This document shows, in pieces, positions 1 to 6,973 of a stretch of DNA of 17,257 nt. The position numbers and the translations under genes were made by a program. The stretch covers positions 1-17,257 of the forward strand of contig JAOZLR010000023.1 in assembly GCA_029934735.1 (NCBI GenBank). Direction: 5' to 3'. The stretch's first letter is position 1. The number at the start of each line of letters is the position of its first letter. A model generated the notes under the pieces. It ran no database searches. It was not told the origin of the DNA and saw only the letters and a list, made by a program, of their open reading frames with translations. This DNA comes from Bacteroidales bacterium. GTDB lineage: Bacteria; Bacteroidota; Bacteroidia; Bacteroidales; JAADJA01.

Positions 1-1119
1 AAAAGAATGACATCTTTCTTTAGCACAGAACCAAAAATCATAATACCCGGCTATATTACTTCAGGAGAAACGTTCAAAATTCCAACGGACACAAATGCTA
101 TATACCTGTTTTACATGGTTGATAATGAAGATGAGATATTCGTCAGCCCCATCTATCCCTGGCCATATCCGAAAGTAGGGTCGCCCAGACAGGAAATAGC
201 TAAAGAGTACTCTATTGACGAAAATTCTCCTTTTCTGACAATGAATGGAAAAAACATCACTTTCTCAGGAGATTATATTATTAAAGTACCTGTTATCATT
301 CCGAAAGGATACAATGTAACTTTTGAGCCGGGGACAAAAATTGATTTTGCTGATAGTGCCTTTTTGATTTCCTATTCTACTCTCTATATTAAGGGTGAAA
401 AAAACAACCCTGTAACAATTAAATCATCAGACGGTACTGCCAATGGAATCACTATCTTACAGGCAGAAGGAAGATCGAAAATAGACTATGCAATTTTTGA
501 CAATTTAAATACTCTCAGCTATAAAGGCTGGATGTTAACGGGCGCCGTAACGTTTTATGAATCGGATGTTGACATTACAAATACAAAAATTATAAATAAT
601 AATTGTGAAGATGCTCTTAACATTATTCGTTCCGATTTTAACGTTAGCAATTGCAGGTTCGATAATATTTTCTCTGATGCCTTCGATTCAGATTTCTGTA
701 CCGGAAAGGCAGTAAACATCACTTTTACAAATATTTTAAATGACGCAATTGATTTCTCTGGAAGCGAAATTTTGATTGATTCTTTGGTTATTTCCGGAGC
801 TAATGACAAAGGGATAAGCGGTGGTGAAAATTCGCATCTTATCATAAAAAATACTGATATCTCAAATTGTAATATTGGTATAGCATCAAAAGATATGTCA
901 ATTGTAGAGGTCTTTAACTCTTCTGTTTACAATTGCAATTACGGTATGACAGCATTTAAGAAAAAGCCTGAATTTGGAGCTGCCACTATTATAACACATT
1001 CATTGAAACATCACAATAACAACACATTACACCTTATTGAAGAAGAGTCGCAATTAATATTAAATGATACATTAATCAGTGGCAAAAAGAAAAAAGTTGC
1101 CGATAAATTTTATAAATAA
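1..1119 (+). CDS. Right-handed parallel beta-helix protein, C-terminal part (5' end cut by window)
   Basis: The reading frame is open from base 1 (Lys-Arg before the first ATG at 7), so the true start is probably upstream and this is the C-terminal part of a larger protein. Numbering from that ATG, residues 85-320 form a ladder of short beta strands. A small residue preceded by Asp recurs at A203, A225, A247, G269, G291 and G313, an exact 22-residue period (EDALNI, SDAFDS, NDAIDF, NDKGIS, NIGIAS, NYGMTA). This is the signature of a right-handed beta-helix. Residues 20-70 look like a separate beta-sandwich lead-in. No T9SS tail is present; the end is Lys-rich. The neighbours are DUF4956 and VTC genes on the same strand, and from memory beta-helix modules of this kind are found fused to or beside CotH-type proteins in such clusters, so an upstream CotH domain is possible but not visible. 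The substrate is unknown. Confidence 0.8.
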   Translation, partial: KRMTSFFSTEPKIIIPGYITSGETFKIPTDTNAIYLFYMVDNEDEIFVSPIYPWPYPKVGSPRQEIAKEYSIDENSPFLTMNGKNITFSGDYIIKVPVIIPKGYNVTFEPGTKIDFADSAFLISYSTLYIKGEKNNPVTIKSSDGTANGITILQAEGRSKIDYAIFDNLNTLSYKGWMLTGAVTFYESDVDITNTKIINNNCEDALNIIRSDFNVSNCRFDNIFSDAFDSDFCTGKAVNITFTNILNDAIDFSGSEILIDSLVISGANDKGISGGENSHLIIKNTDISNCNIGIASKDMSIVEVFNSSVYNCNYGMTAFKKKPEFGAATIITHSLKHHNNNTLHLIEEESQLILNDTLISGKKKKVADKFYK

Positions 1120-1175
1120 TAAACTGATGCTGAATCCCGTACATACGTGTTGGTATCTACTTAATCAACTTTTAG

Positions 1176-1198
1176 TATTATTTCCTAATTGAATAATA
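1176..1198. repeat. AT-only inverted repeat in the gap after the beta-helix gene
   Basis: TATTATT and AATAATA are 7-nt arms around a 9-nt spacer, between the beta-helix gene and the next promoter. The stem has no G or C and is not followed by a T run, so it is a poor terminator. It is recorded as a possible weak structure only. Confidence 0.25.
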
Positions 1199-1200
1199 AA

Positions 1201-1232
1201 TTGATGAAGTTGTACATTTTAGTATAATTTTG
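1201..1232 (+). promoter_or_regulatory. Bacteroidetes-type promoter for the DUF4956-VTC pair
   Basis: TTG at 1201-1203 and TAATTTTG at 1225-1232 are separated by 21 nt. This fits the -33 TTG / -7 TAnnTTTG consensus of the Bacteroidetes primary sigma factor. Transcription would begin near 1237, giving a leader of about 23 nt before the ATG at 1260. The two following genes can therefore be transcribed independently of the upstream beta-helix gene. Confidence 0.6.
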
Positions 1233-1259
1233 CAGTTTTGAATATAAAATTAAATAGTT

Positions 1260-1943
1260 ATGCAAGATAAATGGAGCCTGTTTCAAAAGTTTATGATTAC
1301 TGAGAGTGCACAGATATCACTTTCTGATTTTCTCATAAACTCGTTATTAATTGTTGTATTATCCTTGATACTTGAATATACTTATGCAAAATGCGCCAAC
1401 AGCCTGTCGAACCGTAAAATGTTTGGCTATAATTTCCTGATGATCTCTTTCACTACAATGCTTATTATTTCTATTGTTAAGTCATCGCTTGCTTTATCGT
1501 TGGGACTGGTAGGGGCCTTGTCAATAGTACGTTTCAGGGCAGCAATTAAGGAGCCTGAAGAGCTTGCCTATCTGTTTTTTTCTATCTCAATTGGACTAGG
1601 ACTAGGTGCAAACCAGAGATTTGTTGTTGTTGTTGCCTTTATCGTTATGATGGCAATAATTTGGATAAGATATTTTTTACGTGGAAAAAATATCCAACAA
1701 AATCTGTTTTTAAATATCTCCTGTGATGCTCCTGTTGATTTGCAACTGAATGATATTACAGCCATTATAAAAAAATATTTCAAAGCTGCGGAATTGAAGC
1801 GCTTTGATGAGAATAAAAACCTGATAGAGGCTTCATTCCTTGTTGATATTGATAAAACCGAGAAACTGCAATCGTGTAAACAAGAATTGCAAAAACTTAA
1901 TGATTCGGTTTCGATCTCTTTTATTGACAATAAGACATATTAA
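1260..1943 (+). CDS. DUF4956 family polytopic membrane protein
   Basis: This is a 227-residue protein with hydrophobic segments at about 24-44, 57-80, 102-118 and 119-139, followed by a soluble C-terminal region of about 85 residues with mixed alpha/beta character. The family signature is the glycine-rich turn GALSIVRFRAAIKEPEE at about 85-101, between membrane segments. The biochemical function of DUF4956 is not established. Proteins of this family are often encoded next to VTC-domain and CotH-kinase genes, and the same arrangement occurs here: the VTC gene starts 10 nt downstream. I infer a membrane partner of the VTC protein, perhaps a scaffold or a conduit for its product. The ATG at 1260 is the first in frame after the promoter and precedes the first membrane segment by a short polar stretch. 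There is no clear ribosome binding site, as is normal for the phylum. Confidence 0.85.
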   Translation: MQDKWSLFQKFMITESAQISLSDFLINSLLIVVLSLILEYTYAKCANSLSNRKMFGYNFLMISFTTMLIISIVKSSLALSLGLVGALSIVRFRAAIKEPEELAYLFFSISIGLGLGANQRFVVVVAFIVMMAIIWIRYFLRGKNIQQNLFLNISCDAPVDLQLNDITAIIKKYFKAAELKRFDENKNLIEASFLVDIDKTEKLQSCKQELQKLNDSVSISFIDNKTY

Positions 1944-1953
1944 TAATTGAAGA

Positions 1954-2658
1954 ATGTCAGAACTGTCAACGGTTAAAAACAGCAGGTACGAGCGGAAGTT
2001 TTATTTACAAAACTTTTCTTTCGAAAGAGCTGAAACAATTATCAAACACAATCCTGCACGATTTACTGAAATTCATCAACAAAGGTTTATCAACAATATC
2101 TATTTCGACACACCTAAACTAACATTTTTTTTTGATAATGTTGTCGGCAAAAGCACCCGAAAAAAAATCAGGATTAGATGGTATGGTGAACTTTTTGGTA
2201 AAATAGAGAAGCCGGTATTGGAATTCAAACTGAAATCGGGTGCCACCGGAAATAAACTTTCATTTCCTCTTATAGGCTTTACACTCGACAAAAGTTTTAA
2301 TCAAAAAACCCTGAAAATCATTTTCGATAAATCGAATTTACCTGACTGGGTGAGGGAAGATTTATTCACCGTTGAGCCCACTTTGATAAACAGATATTCA
2401 CGAAAATACTTTCAATCGTTCGATAAACGATACCGGTCAACTATTGATCACCAGTTGAAATACGTAAACGTTGACCGTACATTCAACTATTTTACAAGAA
2501 CAGAGACAGACAACAGTTCAGTAATAGTAGAGTTAAAATACAGTTATGAAGATGACAATAAAGCAAATCTGATAACAAACCATTTTCCATTCAGAATAAC
2601 AAAAAGTTCAAAATATGTAAATGGTATTGAATCGATGAGGGTAGGTCTTGCATTGTAA
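1954..2658 (+). CDS. VTC-domain protein (polyphosphate-polymerase-like)
   Basis: This is a 234-residue stand-alone VTC (triphosphate tunnel) domain with no SPX or membrane segment. It shows the expected ladder of charged tunnel residues: RYERKFYL (11-18), KIRIRWYG (71-78, matching the Arg-x-Arg phosphate-binding pair of yeast Vtc4), LEFKLKSG (89-96), NRYSRKYF (146-153), STID (162-165), VELKYS (192-197, with the metal-binding Glu) and TKSSKYVNG (216-224, with the late tunnel Lys). All key positions look intact, so a catalytically competent nucleotide or polyphosphate enzyme is plausible. In yeast the family makes polyphosphate from ATP; bacterial members next to DUF4956 and CotH are largely uncharacterised. 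It is co-transcribed with the DUF4956 gene (10-nt gap) and presumably acts on the cytoplasmic face of the membrane. It ends 11 nt before the convergent CotH gene. Confidence 0.88.
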   Translation: MSELSTVKNSRYERKFYLQNFSFERAETIIKHNPARFTEIHQQRFINNIYFDTPKLTFFFDNVVGKSTRKKIRIRWYGELFGKIEKPVLEFKLKSGATGNKLSFPLIGFTLDKSFNQKTLKIIFDKSNLPDWVREDLFTVEPTLINRYSRKYFQSFDKRYRSTIDHQLKYVNVDRTFNYFTRTETDNSSVIVELKYSYEDDNKANLITNHFPFRITKSSKYVNGIESMRVGLAL

Positions 2659-2669
2659 AACAGTTTTAA

Positions 2670-4868
2670 TTATTTTTTAATTGCTGCATTTGATTTTATT
2701 GTTTTGCCATCAACAATTATCAGGTAGTAGTAAATACCTGGAATTAAATCCTGAGGAGTCCAGGTATAAGTATGGTTACCTACCTTCTGTTTATTAAAAA
2801 ACTCTTCTACTACTAAAACTCCATGCGAATTATAAACTTTTAATTGTACTACCGATGTTTTTTTCAACTCATAGCTAATATCTGTATAGACTGTAAACGG
2901 GTTTGGATAATTCTGCCTAAGAATAAGGGGATTTGAGAAATTTTCGGAATAAGAATCAGGACTATAAAAACTATTTTGTTTACCTGGTGTGCCATAATTA
3001 ACCGAAGCATTCCAATTAAAGCCTATCGCGTTATTCATTCCGGGATTTAATAATTCAAGAGTCGGTCCTTCTCCATTTGGCTCTGATGGCCAAGGGAAGT
3101 CATTCTCATAAACCAATGAATCAACTAAGTAACCGCTATAGTGGATAAGTCGGAGTAGCTCTCCGGAACTGCTTAAACCAAAATCCATATTCCCAATAAC
3201 AGGTATCGTATCAGGAAAAACATTTAAAAAACTGGAAGTATCTTTACATAACACCTTATATCCTTTAGAATCAATAGTGGTACCTTCAGGGAAGTAGAAA
3301 ACATGTTGATTATTTTCATCTTTAAAACACCATCCCGATAGATTAACAACTGTATCACTACTATTATAGAATTCAAGCCAGTCTTCAGGGTCGAATTCAT
3401 TTGAGGATTTGTAATTTATTTCATTAATTACAATATTTGGTATGTCATAGCTAATATAAAAAATGTTATAAGTGTCAAAACCAGGAATAACATGTGAATT
3501 ATCAGTTGCTTCGACTTTGAAGTAGTATTCTCCTTCATTTGATAAATTATTTATCGTATAAATAGTATCAGTTATTCCCAGAATAGTCGTAGTAGTCGAG
3601 TCCTCAAAAGATACATCCCTACCATAATACAAATTATATGAAACATTATCTCCATTTGGATCGGAAGTTGAATTCCAAGAAAATTGTATTGGCTCGTTTG
3701 GTAAATAATTATCTGATAATCTGTGTACTTCAAAACTATAAGGATAGTTATTTATTTGATTTGTTAAATAGTAATAGCGAGCAGTAATAAATTCTTGAGT
3801 TTGTTCTACATTCATATTCCAGGTTTCAAGATCCGGGATTAAGTCTGTGGTATCTTCTAATACAGATGGTTCAATTACATTGCACAGGCTATCTATTATA
3901 GGAAACAGATAATTTTCGTTAAACAGTGTGTTTTTTAAAACAGCAAGTCCATCCTTAATATCAAAAAATACATCTTCATCAATTATTGATTTTTCCAAAA
4001 GAGGATTATCAGGAGTCCAACAACCAGAACTTCTGTGATAGGGGTACCATTTACTATATGCAGTAAATGTTCTGTCCAGATCCCATGGAAACACAAGCCA
4101 TCTTTCAGTATTATTTGCATCGTTATAAAGATAATAATTGTGATAATATGTACTACCATTTGCCAGAAGCATATTTATAGCTAAAAAATTTACGACTTGA
4201 GAATATACAAAATTTGATTGCAGGAAAATACTATAACTTGTATTTATATGGTTTAGGGAGAATATGAGTTCTGCAAGATCATCTCTGCTAGAAGAATTAT
4301 CCAGTTTTTCATCCCAGTGATAAAAAATATTATCAAAAATGCTTAAACATGCACCGTCTTTTGAAGCTTTATATAAATTACCGGAAATATCATATTCGCG
4401 TGCTTCCAGAAAGTTCTCGTCCATATTTTCTGTTAAAATATACAAGCCATAAAAGCTACCATTTAAATAGAGCCTGATATGTTCCATTTTTGCACAATCT
4501 ATTCCTGCATCGTTAAAAAGTCTTGAACTCAAAACGGAATTCAGATAACTGCTGTCGCTATAATCAGCATTAAAATTTAAAACATCCTGTCCGGTAATAA
4601 ACGGGTCAGCATCAAATACAACTTTTAATGATTTCTTCGGATATTCTCTTGAACTATCTCCCCTTATTCGCATTCTCACGTCTGTCCATGAATTTCCATT
4701 ATAAATCAGTAAAACAGGAATATATATATTTTCATTGTAATTTTCATACATATATTCAAAATCATTGGCATCACATTCAATATAAAACTCCTTAATACTC
4801 TGAGATTCTGCCTTTAAGGCGAATATCATCAAAATAAAAACTAAATATGGAATAGCAACTCTTCTCAT
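2670..4868 (-). CDS. Secreted CotH-kinase-like protein with fibronectin III, lamin-tail and T9SS sorting domains
   Basis: The 732-residue protein begins with a signal peptide (about 1-24, ending near AESQS). A CotH-like atypical kinase domain covers about 25-375: RGDSSREYPKKS (69-80, with the N-lobe lysine), NGSFYGLYILTENMD (136-150, with the conserved Glu), HNYYLY (243-248) and FPWDLDRTF (260-268, with the metal-binding Asp). A fibronectin type III-like domain (about 380-470) follows, then a lamin-tail domain (about 478-632, VINEINYKSS to NYGTPGKQ) and a T9SS type A tail from about 648 (LRQNYPNPF). CotH proteins phosphorylate secreted proteins outside the cytoplasm. Here the Asp expected in the N-x-D motif before HNYYLY appears to be Ser239, so activity is uncertain. 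It follows the beta-helix gene by 9 nt in one operon. It is likely anchored on or released from the cell surface. Confidence 0.88.
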   Translation of the reverse strand: MRRVAIPYLVFILMIFALKAESQSIKEFYIECDANDFEYMYENYNENIYIPVLLIYNGNSWTDVRMRIRGDSSREYPKKSLKVVFDADPFITGQDVLNFNADYSDSSYLNSVLSSRLFNDAGIDCAKMEHIRLYLNGSFYGLYILTENMDENFLEAREYDISGNLYKASKDGACLSIFDNIFYHWDEKLDNSSSRDDLAELIFSLNHINTSYSIFLQSNFVYSQVVNFLAINMLLANGSTYYHNYYLYNDANNTERWLVFPWDLDRTFTAYSKWYPYHRSSGCWTPDNPLLEKSIIDEDVFFDIKDGLAVLKNTLFNENYLFPIIDSLCNVIEPSVLEDTTDLIPDLETWNMNVEQTQEFITARYYYLTNQINNYPYSFEVHRLSDNYLPNEPIQFSWNSTSDPNGDNVSYNLYYGRDVSFEDSTTTTILGITDTIYTINNLSNEGEYYFKVEATDNSHVIPGFDTYNIFYISYDIPNIVINEINYKSSNEFDPEDWLEFYNSSDTVVNLSGWCFKDENNQHVFYFPEGTTIDSKGYKVLCKDTSSFLNVFPDTIPVIGNMDFGLSSSGELLRLIHYSGYLVDSLVYENDFPWPSEPNGEGPTLELLNPGMNNAIGFNWNASVNYGTPGKQNSFYSPDSYSENFSNPLILRQNYPNPFTVYTDISYELKKTSVVQLKVYNSHGVLVVEEFFNKQKVGNHTYTWTPQDLIPGIYYYLIIVDGKTIKSNAAIKK

Positions 4869-4877
4869 AATAATTAT

Positions 4878-6662
4878 TTAAAGTACAATAACTTTTTTTG
4901 TAGCAACAGTTTCATTATTAAATAATAATACAAAATTATACAATCCGGATTTAAGTTTATTTCTAAACGGAATTGAATGTTTTTGAGCCTTTAGGTTTTT
5001 GAAATTTTTTTCATATACTAAACTCCCGGAAGAACTATATACCTGAAGCAATATATCAGCATTTTTATCTAAATTAAAACTAAGCCTGCAATCATTTCTT
5101 AAAGGATTTGGAAAGACATTGAACTTTTCAACATTACTAACAAGATTATCATAAACTGATAAACTAAGGTCGATTAATCCTAAATCACTTCCATCATTAG
5201 CCATATTATTACCCGGAGACTCTGGTAAAAGAATATAATTTTCATTGAAAAGAGGAACTCCGGTAATACAATTCGGATAATTATCATAATCAGCATCGTT
5301 TGTCATAGAATAACTTATGTCAATTGCATTTTCCACCGAACCTTGAGTAAGCAAATCGAAATTCAAAATATTATCAACATTATTATACATGATTGAATTG
5401 GTTGTGGTAATATGCCCTTCACATCCCCAATTATACGAATCTCCGAATCTGAGTCCAACATCATTATTAACCAAAACACAATGGTCAATAACCACAATAG
5501 GTTCACCATATCCTGCCTCAATGCCCTGATCACAATTTGTAACCAATGTATTATAAATAGTTATGTTGTTTGTGTTTGATGCAGCAATACCTTCATGATC
5601 AAATCCCTCGATCCAACAATTCTTGATAAGCAAGTTGGCACTATTGTGATCTATACCATCATCTTTACCTATAAAAAAAACACAATTTTCAATAACTGAT
5701 GACTGAATTGCATTAGTATAAAGACCGTAAAAATAGGAGGCATCGTTATCGTCATCTATGGAGATACCATCATCATTCGGAATATCAATAAAATATGAAC
5801 CAGAGATATTTATTTGACAAAAATGATACTCTCCACCTGTATCACTTCTTGAAAAAATACAATCTTCTGTTTTTATCACACTATGATTCCCTCCAACCGC
5901 TTTTCCGGGATTATCCAAAATAAAAGTATTTTGTAATTCTAATGCAGAATTTGTAATCATTAAAACCGGTTGACTATTTGAATGTCCGAAAACATATTCT
6001 TCATTATCACCACCATAAATAAAAAAGCAATAATCTATGCTTGAGGTATCATTTATATTTGAAAACGAAATACCACCCCAGGGCTTATCCTGATCATAGG
6101 GCTGAAAGATAACCGGCTTATCAGATATTCCTACGATTTTTAGTTTACCTTTTACAATTAAATTTACTTTTTCACCAAGAAAAACACGGACTCCTTCTCC
6201 TATGGTTAATGTTGCTCCAACACCTATTATAAGGTGGTTATTAATATAAATTATACTATCAGACAACCAATTAGTATTTGAAGATATTTCTCCGCTAATT
6301 TGTACAAAAGGGGTGTTATCGCTTACTGATATTGTTTTTTGTCCAACTAAATTCCCAATTGATATTTCAAAATCTTCTGATGCATATACTTTAGTAGTCA
6401 CAGAACCAACTCCTCTATGTATCTTTATTATATCATTTTCAAGAATAGCAGGTGAAGCTATGAGCTCAAAATTACTGCTAACTGATGTATTTATTGATTG
6501 GTCTTCATTTAAAACTCTTACAACAATTGAAATCAAAGCTTCTGACCTGACAGAATGATTAGTTATAATCTCTGCATAATTATTTTGAGAAGAAAGTCTA
6601 TATGAAGAAAGTAGTATTAAAAAACACAAGTGAACCTTTATAGAAAATAATTTATTAAACAT
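4878..6662 (-). CDS. Secreted parallel beta-helix protein with T9SS sorting domain
   Basis: This 594-residue protein has a signal peptide (about 1-26, cleavage near LSSQNN). Residues 30-120 may be a beta-sandwich. A parallel beta-helix spans about 125-440, entered by strands resembling those of the plus-strand beta-helix protein at the left edge (TLTIGEGVRVFLGEKVNLIVKG). Asp-rich turns recur as NDDGIS (296-301), KDDGID (333-338), DHEGIA (355-360), DQGIEA (378-383) and DVGLRF (401-406). Their glycines sit at 299, 336, 358, 380 and 403, mostly 22-23 residues apart. The T9SS type A tail starts near 513 (FNVFPNP) and ends in VATKKVIVL. No catalytic centre could be assigned; binding of, or action on, a surface polymer is inferred from the fold and from the CotH, VTC and DUF4956 neighbours. 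It is the first gene of a two-gene operon. Confidence 0.85.
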   Translation of the reverse strand: MFNKLFSIKVHLCFLILLSSYRLSSQNNYAEIITNHSVRSEALISIVVRVLNEDQSINTSVSSNFELIASPAILENDIIKIHRGVGSVTTKVYASEDFEISIGNLVGQKTISVSDNTPFVQISGEISSNTNWLSDSIIYINNHLIIGVGATLTIGEGVRVFLGEKVNLIVKGKLKIVGISDKPVIFQPYDQDKPWGGISFSNINDTSSIDYCFFIYGGDNEEYVFGHSNSQPVLMITNSALELQNTFILDNPGKAVGGNHSVIKTEDCIFSRSDTGGEYHFCQINISGSYFIDIPNDDGISIDDDNDASYFYGLYTNAIQSSVIENCVFFIGKDDGIDHNSANLLIKNCWIEGFDHEGIAASNTNNITIYNTLVTNCDQGIEAGYGEPIVVIDHCVLVNNDVGLRFGDSYNWGCEGHITTTNSIMYNNVDNILNFDLLTQGSVENAIDISYSMTNDADYDNYPNCITGVPLFNENYILLPESPGNNMANDGSDLGLIDLSLSVYDNLVSNVEKFNVFPNPLRNDCRLSFNLDKNADILLQVYSSSGSLVYEKNFKNLKAQKHSIPFRNKLKSGLYNFVLLFNNETVATKKVIVL

Positions 6663-6776
6663 TCTTCTACTTTAATATTATAAATCGCATATTTATATTA
6701 GTTTCTTCTGATTGTAAATTTAAAAAATATAGACCTGGTTTAACCCCCTAAAAATCGGACTATTTTAATTTCGGTT

Positions 6777-6784
6777 CAAATATA
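6777..6784 (-). promoter_or_regulatory. Possible second -7 element for the beta-helix/CotH operon
   Basis: On the minus strand this reads TATATTTG, an exact TAnnTTTG match, about 115 nt before the start codon of the beta-helix gene. No TTG is seen at the expected upstream distance, so it is weaker than the element at 6882-6913. Confidence 0.35.
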
Positions 6785-6881
6785 GGGCTTTTTCATTAAT
6801 AGAATCCACTATATGACCTCTCATTGCACTTACGCAGATCTTTCATCTTCAAATTCTGAAATATCGAGTTCAATATTTCTG

Positions 6882-6913
6882 CAAAAGTAATCCATAGTTT
6901 GCATAAAACCAAA
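6882..6913 (-). promoter_or_regulatory. Leftward promoter towards the beta-helix/CotH operon
   Basis: On the minus strand TTTG (6910-6913) is followed after 20 nt by TACTTTTG (6882-6889), a full match to the Bacteroidetes consensus. Transcription would start near 6876, giving a leader of a little over 200 nt before the beta-helix start codon. That is unusually long, so the closer element at 6777-6784 may contribute. Confidence 0.55.
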
Positions 6914-6929
6914 AAGAACAATACTTTTG
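6898..6929 (+). promoter_or_regulatory. Rightward promoter for the MBOAT-AlgJ pair
   Basis: TTTG (6898-6901) is separated by 20 nt from TACTTTTG (6922-6929), a full match to the -33/-7 Bacteroidetes consensus. Transcription would begin near 6935, with a leader of about 40 nt before the ATG at 6974. It overlaps the leftward promoter by 16 bp, so the two should compete for polymerase. Confidence 0.65.
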
Positions 6930-6973
6930 CAGCCAATCAGTTTATTACATTTTACACTTCGGTGAAGTAGTTT

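Larger units (their letters stand above)
6880..6931. repeat. 10-bp perfect inverted repeat spanning two divergent promoters
   Basis: TGCAAAAGTA at 6880-6889 is the exact reverse complement of TACTTTTGCA at 6922-6931, with 32 nt between. Each arm contains the -7 element of one promoter, so the symmetry may reflect promoter function alone or a shared regulator site. Confidence 0.6.
6663..6973. other. 311-bp divergent intergenic control region
   Basis: This gene-free stretch separates the beta-helix/CotH operon (leftwards) from the MBOAT/AlgJ pair (rightwards). It holds two overlapping outward promoters at 6882-6929, a second leftward -7-like element at 6777-6784, and a small potential hairpin at 6955-6964 (CAC-TTCG-GTG) just before the rightward start codon. 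Only very short reading frames occur in it, the longest ATG-started one seen being 24 codons. No terminator, tRNA or riboswitch-like structure was recognised. Confidence 0.6.

Noticed and set aside
555..845. Open frame antisense to the left beta-helix gene (96 codons)
   Set aside because: It lies wholly opposite a clearly coding frame, has no recognisable motif and its composition fits a shadow of the Asp/Asn-rich beta-helix.
1568..1930. 120-codon frame antisense to the DUF4956 gene
   Set aside because: It mirrors the DUF4956 frame, lacks a promoter and reads as Ser/Ile/Phe-rich low-complexity sequence typical of shadows.
2657..2669. TAAAAC-A-GTTTTA palindrome between the convergent VTC and CotH genes as a bidirectional terminator
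   Set aside because: The loop is one base and the stem is AT-rich, so a stable hairpin is unlikely; it is not annotated as a terminator.
6830..6904. 24-codon minus-strand frame (MQTMDYFCRN...) in the divergent intergenic region, open further upstream into the MBOAT start
   Set aside because: It overlaps both promoters, resembles no family I know, and an open stretch of this length is expected by chance. I briefly considered a transposase remnant, but no terminal repeats or motifs support it.
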